Shown here piece by piece: positions 27,503 to 35,323 of a stretch of DNA of 64,000 bases. Position 1 is the first letter of the stretch. Every line of letters begins with the position of its first letter. A model generated the notes under the pieces. That model was not told the DNA's origin, made no database searches, and saw only the letters and a list, made by a program, of their open reading frames with translations. The DNA comes from DASYYE01 sp035946955. Its GTDB lineage: Bacteria > Actinomycetota > Actinomycetes > Streptosporangiales > Streptosporangiaceae. Location: NCBI GenBank assembly GCA_035946955.1, contig DASYYE010000241.1, forward strand, positions 1-64,000, in the 5' to 3' direction. A program made the position numbers and the translations under genes.

Positions 27503-28987
27503 ATGGCCCGCTCACGCAGATCCCAGCATGTTCCTATGGCGGCCAGCATGCCGCGACGACGGTTCCTCGCCGGCGCGATCGGTTCGGCCATGGGCGCGGG
27601 CGCTCTCACCGCGATCGGCGCGCCCTTGCTGGCAGGCACCGCATCGGCGGCCACGCTCCCGCCCGCGCGCCGTGGCGTGCCAGCGGTGCTGCCACCGGAC
27701 TCGGTGGTCACGGCGGATGTCCGTAACCAGTTCCTGCACGCATGGAACGGCTACAAGAAGTTCGCCTGGGGCGCAGACGAGGTCCATCCACTGTCCGGCA
27801 CCGCCTCGGACTTCTTCGTGAATGGCCACTCGGTCGGGCTGTCCATCATCGAGGCCCTCGACACCCTCTACGTGATGGAGCTCGACACCGAGTTCGCCGC
27901 CGGGGTCAGCTGGATCGACCAGAACCTCAACCTGGACATCAACGGCGACGTCCATGTCTTCGAGTGGATCATCCGGGTGGTCGGCGGCCTCCTGGCGGGC
28001 CACCTGGCGACCGGCGACGCAACCCTGCTTGCCCTTGCCAAACAGTCCGCGGACCACGTGATGCCTGCGTTCACCCAGTCACCAACCGGGATGCCCTACC
28101 AGTACGTCAACTTCCACACCGGGGCGGTGTCCGGCAACACCCCACCGCTCGCCGAGATCGGCACCAACGTGCTGGAGTTCGGTGTGCTGAGCCAGCTCAC
28201 CGGCGACAACACGTACTTCAATGCCGCCAAGAACGCCACCCAGCAGGTGGTGAACCGCCGTTCTTCGCTGAACCTGCTGGCCACCTACCTCAACATCGAG
28301 ACCGGCCAGTGGGCCGACTCCACCGACCAGGCGCCCAACCCACCAGTCGACTCCTTCTATGAGTACCTGTGGGGCGGGCACGCGATGTTCGCCGACACCG
28401 ACTACCTCAACTGGTACAACATGTTCAACGCCGCGATGAAGACCCACCTGGTCGAGACCTTCAACGGGCTCACCTGGTTCAAGCAGGTCGACTTCCGGAC
28501 CGGGAACCTGGTCGGCCGCAGCCAGTCGGAGCTCGCCGCCTTCTATGGCGAGGTGCTGGCCCACGGCGGCGACGTGTCGCTCGGCGAGTCCTACTACGAG
28601 AGCTGGGTCCAGGTCCACCACAAGTACCCGGTACTGCCGGATGAGATCGACTACACGACCCTTTCCGCCACGTCGGTCAGTAACGAGCTGCGGCCCGAGT
28701 ACCTGAACGCCGCGTTCGACCTGTGGGCACAGACCAAGAGGCAGTTCTACAAGACGACCTCGTATTCCTACTTCCAGAACATGAAGACGTTCAACAAGTG
28801 CCCGAACGGCTACACGGTCGTCAACGACGTGACGCAGCGCCCGATGCCACAGGGTGACTATTTCCCTGCCTACTCGTTCTCGGAGAACTTCAAGTACCTG
28901 TACCTGATCTTCAGCAACACCCCACGCTACAACTACTCGACCGGCTACCTGTCGACCGAGGGCAAGATCCTCCGCGGACTCCAGTAA
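27503..28987 (+). CDS. GH47 family alpha-mannosidase-like protein, Tat-exported
   Basis: This protein of about 494 residues has a Tat signal (PRRRFLAGAIGSAMGAGALT, AxA cleavage at TASAA). The mature part reads as an (alpha/alpha)7 barrel of glycoside hydrolase family 47: WNGYKKFAWGADEVHPLSG, the hallmark SIIEALDTLYVMELDTEF, HVFEWIIRVVGGLLAGHLAT, EIGTNVLEFGVLSQLTGD, YYESWVQVHHKYPVLPDEID, and ELRPEYLNAAFDLWAQT. GH47 enzymes are Ca-dependent inverting alpha-1,2-mannosidases, mainly eukaryotic; bacterial members are fewer. An AGGAGG (27493-27498) four bases before ATG 27503 sets the start. A role in exogenous mannan or glycoprotein breakdown is likely. Confidence 0.9.
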   Translation: MARSRRSQHVPMAASMPRRRFLAGAIGSAMGAGALTAIGAPLLAGTASAATLPPARRGVPAVLPPDSVVTADVRNQFLHAWNGYKKFAWGADEVHPLSGTASDFFVNGHSVGLSIIEALDTLYVMELDTEFAAGVSWIDQNLNLDINGDVHVFEWIIRVVGGLLAGHLATGDATLLALAKQSADHVMPAFTQSPTGMPYQYVNFHTGAVSGNTPPLAEIGTNVLEFGVLSQLTGDNTYFNAAKNATQQVVNRRSSLNLLATYLNIETGQWADSTDQAPNPPVDSFYEYLWGGHAMFADTDYLNWYNMFNAAMKTHLVETFNGLTWFKQVDFRTGNLVGRSQSELAAFYGEVLAHGGDVSLGESYYESWVQVHHKYPVLPDEIDYTTLSATSVSNELRPEYLNAAFDLWAQTKRQFYKTTSYSYFQNMKTFNKCPNGYTVVNDVTQRPMPQGDYFPAYSFSENFKYLYLIFSNTPRYNYSTGYLSTEGKILRGLQ

Positions 28988-29501
28988 CCACCGAGCCCAG
29001 TAACCACCGAGCCCAGTAAGCGGCGGCCCCCAGTCCGCTGTCCGACACTCGTCCTGCCGGGCACACCCGTCCTGCCGGGCACCACAGGTGGGTGTTGGCA
29101 TTCACCAGTTGGAACTCCGTGGATGCCACACCCACCAACACCATACCCCCGTATGGTAATAAGTTCAGCCGCAACTCCCCTGTCGCCCAAGAAGCTGATA
29201 ACAGCAAGATAGCGGGGCTCCTTGCGGGTGGATTCCATGATCCTGTAGGAATTTCAGTCATAGTGACTGAAAAGTCTTCGTGATCATGGAAGGGGGCGGG
29301 TGGCGGTCAGCTTGGGGGCGGTGGATGTGGCGGCGGTGGTTGCTGGCCGTTGCCGGAGTGGGCCCTGTGGCTGTGTACGTCCCGCCGGCGGTACAGGGTG
29401 GGGCCGAGTCTTGCCGGTGCGGCATCGGCTTGTTATGAGGGCTGGCGGAGCCGGGCGGCTGGGACCGTGTGCTGGTGTGTCCTACCTGCGGGGGAACCGC
29501 G
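28988..29501. other. Convergent intergenic region with short direct repeats
   Basis: About 510 bases between the convergent mannosidase and NRAMP genes. Immediately after the stop a 16-base unit (CAGTAACCACCGAGCC) occurs twice in tandem with a partial third copy (28981-29020). A second short duplication, GTCCTGCCGGGCAC, follows at about 29050-29080. A large inverted repeat lies at 29233-29291 (separate entry). No gene is supported; the open frames lack domains. Confidence 0.6.
29233..29291. terminator. Two-tier inverted repeat (bidirectional terminator or cruciform)
   Basis: Outer arms TTCCATGATC (29233-29242) and GATCATGGAA (29282-29291) are perfect, and inner arms TTTCAGTCA (29252-29260) and TGACTGAAA (29264-29272) are perfect around TAG. 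The intervening sides are unpaired, giving a symmetric internal loop of nine bases each. It is markedly AT-richer than its context. Position between convergent genes suggests termination, but the exact symmetry also fits an insertion-element end or protein-binding site. Confidence 0.6.
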
Positions 29502-30782
29502 TCAGAACAGACCGAACTGCCAGCAGGCAGTGGCGGCGTCGAGCGCCGCGATGACCGTGGCCAGCAGTGAGACCGCCGTGGTCAGCACCGGCCCGTTCGC
29601 GAACTTCCCCATCACCTTCGGGTCACGGCAGACGAGGATGAGCGGGACGAGGGCGAACGGGATACCGAACGACAGCACCACCTGGCTCAGCACCAGGGCC
29701 GAGGTCGGGTTGAAGCCCGACACGAGGAGCCCGATGGCCGGGACCATGGTGACAAGCCTGCGCAGCAGCAGCGGGATACGCACGTTGGTGAAGCCCTGCA
29801 TGGCGACCTGGCCCGCATAGGTGCCAACGCTGGCGGACGAGATACCCGAGACCAGCAGGGCGAAGGCAAAGGCGAGCGCGACCCCGCCGCCGGCCAGCGC
29901 CGCCATTCCCACGTGGGCCTGCTGGATCGTGCCCACCTGGGCGTGGCCCCGGTGATGGAAGAGTTCCGCCGCCAGGGCCAGGATCGCCAGGTTGACCAGG
30001 CCCGCCAGCCCGAGCGCCAGCCCTACATCCAGTTGCTGGTATCGCAGTACGCGCGCACGTTCGGCGTCGTCGCGGCACCGGACGCGCTCGCTCGTGAGGG
30101 CCGAGTGCAGGTAGATCGCGTGTGGCATGACAGTGGCCCCGACGATCCCCGCTGCCAGCAGGACGCTGCCCTTCCCGGACAGTGCCGGGGCAAGCCCGGC
30201 CAGCATGGGATCCAGACGCAGGCCAACATGGAGCAGCGTGTAGAGGAAAGCGGTCAGGATGACCCCGAACAGGGCGGTGATGACCAGTTCGAACCCACGG
30301 TGTCCCCGCCGCTGTGACGCCAGCAGCACGAGGGTGACCGCTCCGACCACTCCGGCGCCCGGGACCAGCGGCATCCCGAACACCAGGTTCAGGCCGATCG
30401 CCGCGCCCATGAACTCGGCGATGTCGGTGGCCATTGCTACGACCTCAGCCTGCAGCCACAGCCCCCACCTCACTGGGCGGCAGAACCGCTGACCGCAGGC
30501 CTCCGCGAGGTTGAGCCCAGTGACAACACCGAGCTTGGCCGAAAGGTACTGGATGGGCATGGCTATGAGGTTTGCGCTGACCACGACCCACAACAGCAGG
30601 AAACCGAACCGGCTGCCCGCGACGACACCGGTCGCGAAGTTCCCCGGGTCCACGTAGGCGATGGCGGCGACAAAGGCTGGGCCCATTGCTGTGGCGAGGA
30701 CGCCGAGTGTGGTCCTCGCACCCAAGCGGGGCGCGCCCAACCGCCCCCACGATGGCCGATATGGGTGCGGAGCGTCAGCCAT
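29502..30782 (-). CDS. mntH: NRAMP family Mn2+/Fe2+ transporter
   Basis: This divalent metal:proton symporter of about 426 residues has 11 transmembrane helices. TM1 carries the metal-binding DPGNF motif (FVAAIAYVDPGNFATGVVAG) and TM6 carries the family MPH motif (IVGATVMPHAIYLHSALTSE). TM8 and later helices are normal (FALLVSGISSASVGTYAGQ). The start was set to the ATG at 30782 because the longer frame would run into the tRNA gene at 30827; that also gives a sensible cytosolic N-terminus (MADAPHPYRPSWGRL). No DtxR/MntR-type operator was identified between the tRNA and this start. Monocistronic. Confidence 0.92.
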   Translation of the reverse strand: MADAPHPYRPSWGRLGAPRLGARTTLGVLATAMGPAFVAAIAYVDPGNFATGVVAGSRFGFLLLWVVVSANLIAMPIQYLSAKLGVVTGLNLAEACGQRFCRPVRWGLWLQAEVVAMATDIAEFMGAAIGLNLVFGMPLVPGAGVVGAVTLVLLASQRRGHRGFELVITALFGVILTAFLYTLLHVGLRLDPMLAGLAPALSGKGSVLLAAGIVGATVMPHAIYLHSALTSERVRCRDDAERARVLRYQQLDVGLALGLAGLVNLAILALAAELFHHRGHAQVGTIQQAHVGMAALAGGGVALAFAFALLVSGISSASVGTYAGQVAMQGFTNVRIPLLLRRLVTMVPAIGLLVSGFNPTSALVLSQVVLSFGIPFALVPLILVCRDPKVMGKFANGPVLTTAVSLLATVIAALDAATACWQFGLF

Positions 30783-30826
30783 TGCCTGCGGCCGGGCGCC
30801 AGCCAGGCGGCCGGTAGGATCGCGTT

Positions 30827-30916
30827 GCCGGGGTGGCGGAACTGGTATACGCACCTGTGCCAGCAGGCGGGCCAGCTAGCTGGCTCATGGGGGTTCGAAT
30901 CCCTCACCCGGCACCA
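30827..30916 (+). tRNA. tRNA with long variable arm (Leu-like), irregular anticodon arm
   Basis: This is a 90-base conventional-order tRNA with encoded CCA. Acceptor strands GCCGGG and CCCGGC pair; the D-arm GCG-GAACTGGTATA-CGC is Leu-like with a 3-bp stem; variable-arm hairpin GCCAG-CTAG-CTGGC; T-arm GGGGG-TTCGAAT-CCCTC. Two oddities: position 7/66 is a G/A mismatch, whereas shifting gives a 6-bp acceptor plus 6-bp T-stem; and the anticodon arm is CCTG-TGCCAG-CAGG, only 4 bp with a six-base loop, so the anticodon (GCC, CCA or CAG) is ambiguous. It overlaps the 3' end of the antisense amidotransferase gene. It may be a real non-canonical tRNA or a decaying tRNA-Leu. Confidence 0.65.
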
Positions 30917-31709
30917 CGGCGCTGGCCGTCGTTATCAGCTCCAGCCATCTGCCGAACGTCCGCCGTGCGTACCGCTCGAGCTTCCTTTCGCACCTGGTCA
31001 TGTCGGCCACGAGCGCGTCGAGAGCACCTGCGCCGAGTACCCGCTCAGCCTCGGAGACGCACTGCGGGACCCGTGCCCAGCCCCGGACATCGTCCGCGGT
31101 GACCTCCAGGTGGAACTGGAAACCGTAGCTGTACGGGCCGACCCTCATCGCCTGGTATTGGCACAGCGGGGACTGTGCGAGCCCGGTTGCCCCAGGTGGC
31201 AGATCAAACGCCTCACCATGCCACTGGAAGACCGGCAGTTCGCGGGGCAGCCCCCCGAGCAGGGGGTCGGTGAAGGATGCCGGGGACAGGCGGACGGTGT
31301 CGAGTCCTATCTCCGCCGCCGCACCAGGGGAGACCCGGCCACCGAGGGCGGCCGCGAGGAGCTGGGCGCCCAGGCAGGTGGCGAAGACCGGCCTTGCCGC
31401 CGCCACCGCGTCGGCGAGGAGCCTTTTCTCCTCCCGCAGCCACGGGTAGTGCTCCTCGTCATTGACGCTCATCGGCCCGCCCATGACCACGAACGCGTCG
31501 AAGTCCTGCCAGTCGGGCAGCGGGTTGTGCAGGTCGAGCCGGACCGTCCTGACCTGTGCCCCGCATTCAGCCAGCATGTCGGCGTAGGTCCCGGCGGACT
31601 CCCAAGCGGCGTGCTGGAGTACCAGCACCGTCGATGGCGGCCGGTCAGGTGCACGCGGATAACCGGGGGAACCTGGCTGCGCCAGCGAGGTGGAGATCAC
31701 ATTGATCAC
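30885..31709 (-). CDS. Class I glutamine amidotransferase-like protein
   Basis: This protein of about 274 residues has a type 1 glutamine amidotransferase (GMP-synthase-like) domain: FVVMGGPMSVNDEEHYPWL, the nucleophile elbow RPVFATCLGAQLLAAALGG (Cys), and the His-x-Glu end GFQFHLEVTADDV. Without a synthetase domain it may be a glutamyl hydrolase-like enzyme or serve a partner. The C-terminal residues (VVPGEGFEPP) are read from the antisense strand of the tRNA T-arm, so the natural stop was probably lost or the tRNA inserted. The start is taken as GTG 31709; the frame is open to 31868, and GTG 31700 is another option. Confidence 0.85.
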   Translation of the reverse strand: MINVISTSLAQPGSPGYPRAPDRPPSTVLVLQHAAWESAGTYADMLAECGAQVRTVRLDLHNPLPDWQDFDAFVVMGGPMSVNDEEHYPWLREEKRLLADAVAAARPVFATCLGAQLLAAALGGRVSPGAAAEIGLDTVRLSPASFTDPLLGGLPRELPVFQWHGEAFDLPPGATGLAQSPLCQYQAMRVGPYSYGFQFHLEVTADDVRGWARVPQCVSEAERVLGAGALDALVADMTRCERKLERYARRTFGRWLELITTASAVVPGEGFEPP

Positions 31710-31833
31710 TTTCCCTGGGAGGTCGCGTGCGGCGTTGCACAGGGTCTCTGCCACGGTCAAGACAAGGGGAGCAAAGTTCTGGCTGAATGGCCAGCTATGG
31801 CAAGTGCCGCTGAGCGCCTGACTAGTCGGCGTG

Positions 31834-31862
31834 TTGACAGCCTCCAGGCCCCCGGCTAATGA
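31834..31862 (+). promoter_or_regulatory. Probable sigma-70-type promoter of the ferredoxin operon
   Basis: TTGACA (31834-31839) is separated by exactly 17 bases from TAATGA (31857-31862), a good housekeeping-sigma match. It lies about 50 bases before the ferredoxin ATG at 31912 and would drive the operon running to 36255. This marks the likely left boundary of the biosynthetic locus. Confidence 0.65.
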
Positions 31863-31911
31863 TGACACGAAATGGCAATAGCCAATTCGTGATCAAGCTC
31901 GTGGGGTTCGC

Positions 31912-32250
31912 ATGACATTCGTAATCGTGGAGGAATGTGTTGACGTCAAGGACAAGACGTGCCTTGATGTGTGCCCGGTCGATTGCATCTACGAGGGGCC
32001 GCGGAGCCTGTACATAAACCCGGACGAGTGCATCGACTGTGCGGCTTGCGAGCCGGTGTGCCCGGTCGAGGCAATCTACAAGGAAGAAGAACTGCCCGCC
32101 GAGTACCTCCACTATAAGGAGGTCAACGCCGAGTTCTTCACGGAGACCACGTCACTGGGCAACCCGGGCAGCGCGCTCGAGGTGGGGCGGCAGGACGTAG
32201 ACCACCCGCGAGTGGCTGAGCTGCCACAGCGTTCCCCGGCGCAGATCTGA
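31912..32250 (+). CDS. 7Fe-type ferredoxin (FdxA-like)
   Basis: This 112-residue ferredoxin is of the 3Fe-4S/4Fe-4S type. It starts MTFVIVEECVDVKDKTCLDV, then CPVDCIYEGPRSLYINPDEC, IDCAACEPVCPVEAIY. The first cluster has Cys9, Cys17 and Cys21 plus Cys25-type positions; the second is a complete CxxCxxC...CP set. The last 40 residues are a non-cluster tail. It is the first gene of an operon with a radical SAM enzyme, which needs a low-potential electron donor, so it is the likely reductant for that enzyme or for the diiron oxygenase encoded nearby. Confidence 0.93.
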   Translation: MTFVIVEECVDVKDKTCLDVCPVDCIYEGPRSLYINPDECIDCAACEPVCPVEAIYKEEELPAEYLHYKEVNAEFFTETTSLGNPGSALEVGRQDVDHPRVAELPQRSPAQI

Positions 32251-32321
32251 CGGCAGCGGTTCCCGGGCGCCCAGTGCCCGGCGCGACGGCCATATCCAGT
32301 CTTGACAAGGAGCGTAAACAC

Positions 32322-33746
32322 GTGAAGAAGTGGCAGGAAGAAGGCTACCCGGCACGACTTGAGGAGCAGCTCGATGATGGCGTGGTGCGCTGTCACCTCA
32401 GCCCCAGGAACTGCAAGATCCGCCCGGGTCAGCACGGTTTCTGCATGGTCCGCGCCAACCGGGACGGGCGCCTGGTCAGCCTCAACTACGGCCGTTCCGT
32501 CCACGCGACGGAAGAGACCATCGAGACAGAGGCAGTCTTTCATTTCGAGCCCGGTGCCCGGATCCTGTCGATGGGCAACATCGGCTGCATGCTGAATTGC
32601 GACTACTGCCACAACTGGAAGACATCTCAGGCGCGGTTCGTAGAAGACCACGACGTGTTCTACTACACCCCTGAAGAGGTCGTCGACATCGCGGAGCGGC
32701 ATGGCATCCGGGTCATATCGTGGACGTACAACGACCCGGTCGTCTGGCACGAGTTCGTCACCGAGACCGCGGCGATCGCCAAGCAGCGGGGCATCGTCAA
32801 CCTGTTCAAGTCCGCGTTCTTCATCTCCCCAGAGGGGATCGAAGAGCTGATCCCGGTCATCGACATCTTCTCGATCTCCATCAAGTCGATCGACCCGAAG
32901 TACTACCGGAAGATCACCAAGGGATGGCTCGAGCCCGTGCTCGAGGGCACCAAGCAGGTCTACGAGGCCGGCAAGCACGTCGAAGTGTCCACGCTCATGG
33001 TCACCGACCTGAGTGACGACGAGAAGACCGCCCGCGACGTCGCCACGTTCGTGGGGGAGCAGCTCGACGCGTCCATCCCGACACACTTCGTGCGGTTCCA
33101 CCCTGACTACAAGATGACGGACACGATCCGCACCCCGATCGACCGGATTGAGCGCGCCCGCCAGGTCGCTCTGGGGATGGGCCTCAAGCATGTGTACCTA
33201 GGCAATGTCTACGACACCGAGGCGACGAACACCGTGTGCTCATCGTGTGGCGAGATCCAGGTCACCCGCTACGGCCTGAACGCCCGGATCCTCAAGGTGG
33301 ACGACCAGGGCCACTGCACCGACTGCGGCACCGACGCGCACATGCGCCGCATCCCGGACATCGACACCAGCCGCGAGACGGCCACCCTGCCCGCTGGCCT
33401 CAACACCGCGAGCTTCGACTGGTACGGCGACATCCGGGCCCTGCACGTCCAGGTGCGCAACGACAGCGACGCCATGAAGAACGTCTACCACCGCCGCGAA
33501 CGCTCCAGCACAGACGATGGCCAGTGGATGGTCCTGCACCTGAAGCCGGGGGAGAGCTACCGGTTCATCGCGGCGAAGTCCTCCACCGACGAACTGGGCG
33601 TCCGTGTCGCGGTGCCCGAGGGCTGCACGTCCAGCCTGCACCAGGTGTTCGACCGGGCACACTTCCCGACCACCGGTGCGGCGGAGGGAACCCTCAACGC
33701 CGACGTCAGCCCACTGCCGATGTTCCAGCCGCCGTCGCGAGTATGA
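32322..33746 (+). CDS. AmmeMemoRadiSam-type radical SAM enzyme with extra C-terminal domain
   Basis: This 474-residue radical SAM protein carries the cluster motif GNIGCMLNCDYCHNW (CX3CX2C; Cys 89, 93, 96). A PflA-like core follows (VISWTYNDPVVWHEFV, IDIFSISIKSIDPKYYRKIT), then a zinc-ribbon-like pair VCSSCGEIQV...CTDCGTDAH typical of the family. Beyond it lies an extra beta-rich domain of about 110 residues (FDWYGDIRALHVQVRNDSDA, VLHLKPGESYRFIAAKSS) that normal family members lack. The usual companions Memo and AMMECR1 are not present. AAGGAG (32307-32312) supports the GTG at 32322 over the upstream in-frame ATG. It lies between a ferredoxin and a cupin in one operon; substrate unknown. Confidence 0.9.
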   Translation: MKKWQEEGYPARLEEQLDDGVVRCHLSPRNCKIRPGQHGFCMVRANRDGRLVSLNYGRSVHATEETIETEAVFHFEPGARILSMGNIGCMLNCDYCHNWKTSQARFVEDHDVFYYTPEEVVDIAERHGIRVISWTYNDPVVWHEFVTETAAIAKQRGIVNLFKSAFFISPEGIEELIPVIDIFSISIKSIDPKYYRKITKGWLEPVLEGTKQVYEAGKHVEVSTLMVTDLSDDEKTARDVATFVGEQLDASIPTHFVRFHPDYKMTDTIRTPIDRIERARQVALGMGLKHVYLGNVYDTEATNTVCSSCGEIQVTRYGLNARILKVDDQGHCTDCGTDAHMRRIPDIDTSRETATLPAGLNTASFDWYGDIRALHVQVRNDSDAMKNVYHRRERSSTDDGQWMVLHLKPGESYRFIAAKSSTDELGVRVAVPEGCTSSLHQVFDRAHFPTTGAAEGTLNADVSPLPMFQPPSRV

Positions 33747-33761
33747 ACCGGAGGTCATACG

Positions 33762-34157
33762 GTGAGCCTCGACAACATCAGCAGCGAGAGCATCGAGCGC
33801 GTCTACCCGGACCTCGTGGTGGTGCGGGGCGCGGACGTCCCGGGCAAAGAGGCCTTTCCCAACCTCACCCGCCGTGTCCTGGCCTTCAACGACCTGCTGA
33901 TGGTCGTTGAGCACACCATGGCCGCCGGGTCCGTCTTCCCCCGGCACAGCCACCCCCACGAGCAACTCGCCTACCTGGTCTCCGGCCGGATCCTCGTCGA
34001 GTGCGGGGACCAGGCGTTCGAGGCCGTCGCCGGTGACAGCTTCGTGGTCCGCGGCGACATCGAGCACCAGGTGACCGCCATCGAGCACTCAGTAGCGCTC
34101 GACTTCTTCACGCCCTACCGGGAGGACTTCCTGCCTTGGGTGACGCATCGGTCCTGA
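33762..34157 (+). CDS. Small cupin-domain protein
   Basis: This 131-residue single-domain cupin has the metal-binding motif 1 VFPRHSHPHEQLAYLVSGRI (two His, Glu, usual spacing) and motif 2 GDSFVVRGDIEHQVTAIE with the last His. Single-domain cupins act as dioxygenases, isomerases or epimerases, and several take part in natural-product tailoring. GTG start 15 bases after the radical SAM stop, preceded by GGAGG. The following gene begins inside its 3' end at 34136, so the operon is translationally coupled. Confidence 0.88.
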   Translation: MSLDNISSESIERVYPDLVVVRGADVPGKEAFPNLTRRVLAFNDLLMVVEHTMAAGSVFPRHSHPHEQLAYLVSGRILVECGDQAFEAVAGDSFVVRGDIEHQVTAIEHSVALDFFTPYREDFLPWVTHRS

Positions 34158-35323
34158 CCGGCTCCCCGGCTCCGTCGGGCCCGGCCGGAACCCACGCCAC
34201 GGGGCCCACCTCAGATGTACTGCCGATGGTGGTGGGCCCGACGTCGCTGGCACCCGAGGTCTTGGGGTGCCTGGCCAGCCAGCCGCCGCCACTGGATGAC
34301 CAGGGGTACATGGCGGATGTCGCGGCCGGGCTGGCGCGGCTGCGGGACCTGGTCCAGGCGCCCTCGGCAGCGTCCTTCATCGTGCCTGGCACCGGCACGA
34401 GCGGCCTGGAGAGCCTGGCGATCAGCCTGCTCGAACCCGGCGTCCCGGTGCTGGTGGCGTCCACCGGCATGTGGGGCGACCGCTGGCGGGACATCTGTAT
34501 CCGCAACGGGATCCCGGCGGTCAGCCCGGCCGCCGGGCCCGGCCAGCCGCCAGACCCCGACCTGATGGAGCGGCTCGTCGAGCACCACGGCTGCCAGGCC
34601 GTCCTCATCACCCATACCGACTCCAGCAGTGGGGTGCGGACCGACCCGGCGCCCCTGGCGGCCATGGCCGTCCGCCACGGTGCGCTCAGCCTCGTGGACG
34701 GCATCGCGGCGGCAGGCTCGGAAGTCATCAGCCAGGCCGACTGGCGGGTGGACGCCTACCTCACCGGGGCACCCAAGGCACTGGGCGCCCCGGCCGGGGT
34801 GATCGGGGTCACCCTCTCGCCCCGCGCCACCGAGACGCTCCTGACGCGCTCGTGGACACCGCACGGTTACAGCCTCGACCTGCGGCCGTGGCTGCCGGTG
34901 ATGGCGGCGACCGAGCGCGGTGAGTTCGGGTACTTCCAGACACCTGCCAGTGCCCTGACGCTGGCCTTTGCTGAGGCGCTGCGGCTGGCCCTGGCAGAGG
35001 GCAGGCACGCGAGGGTGGAGCGGCACGTCCGGCTGCGTGAGGCGTTGCACGCGGGACTGGCCGGCCTCGGGTTCCGGTTCCTCGTCCAGGATGGCGCCGT
35101 GCGCTCCAACGGGATCACCGTCTGCTGGCTGCCCGACACCGCGGAGCCAGCGCCGTTCCTGCGGGCGGTTGTGCGCGCCGGTGTGCAGGTCCAGGCTGGT
35201 ACCCACCCCGCGGCCGCCAGCCGCACGTTCCGGATCGGCCACCACGGCAACGTGAGCGCCGATGACATCGACCGGACCCTGGCCGCGCTGCGGGCGGCCA
35301 AGGCGGAGGTGGCAGTGCGATGA
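34136..35323 (+). CDS. PLP-dependent class V aminotransferase (AGAT-like)
   Basis: This protein of about 395 residues has a fold-type I, class V aminotransferase pattern: N-terminal VVGPTSLAPEVLGCLASQPP, PGTGTSGLESLAISLLEPGV, the Asp that binds the pyridine nitrogen in LSLVDGIAAAGSE, and the Schiff-base Lys in AYLTGAPKALGAPAGVIGV. The closest known activities are alanine-glyoxylate, serine-glyoxylate and 2-aminoethylphosphonate-pyruvate aminotransferases. The start is TTG 34136, nine bases after GGGAGGA; GTG at 34140 is out of frame. It is followed by an ATGA-coupled oxidoreductase. Confidence 0.88.
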   Translation: MGDASVLTGSPAPSGPAGTHATGPTSDVLPMVVGPTSLAPEVLGCLASQPPPLDDQGYMADVAAGLARLRDLVQAPSAASFIVPGTGTSGLESLAISLLEPGVPVLVASTGMWGDRWRDICIRNGIPAVSPAAGPGQPPDPDLMERLVEHHGCQAVLITHTDSSSGVRTDPAPLAAMAVRHGALSLVDGIAAAGSEVISQADWRVDAYLTGAPKALGAPAGVIGVTLSPRATETLLTRSWTPHGYSLDLRPWLPVMAATERGEFGYFQTPASALTLAFAEALRLALAEGRHARVERHVRLREALHAGLAGLGFRFLVQDGAVRSNGITVCWLPDTAEPAPFLRAVVRAGVQVQAGTHPAAASRTFRIGHHGNVSADDIDRTLAALRAAKAEVAVR

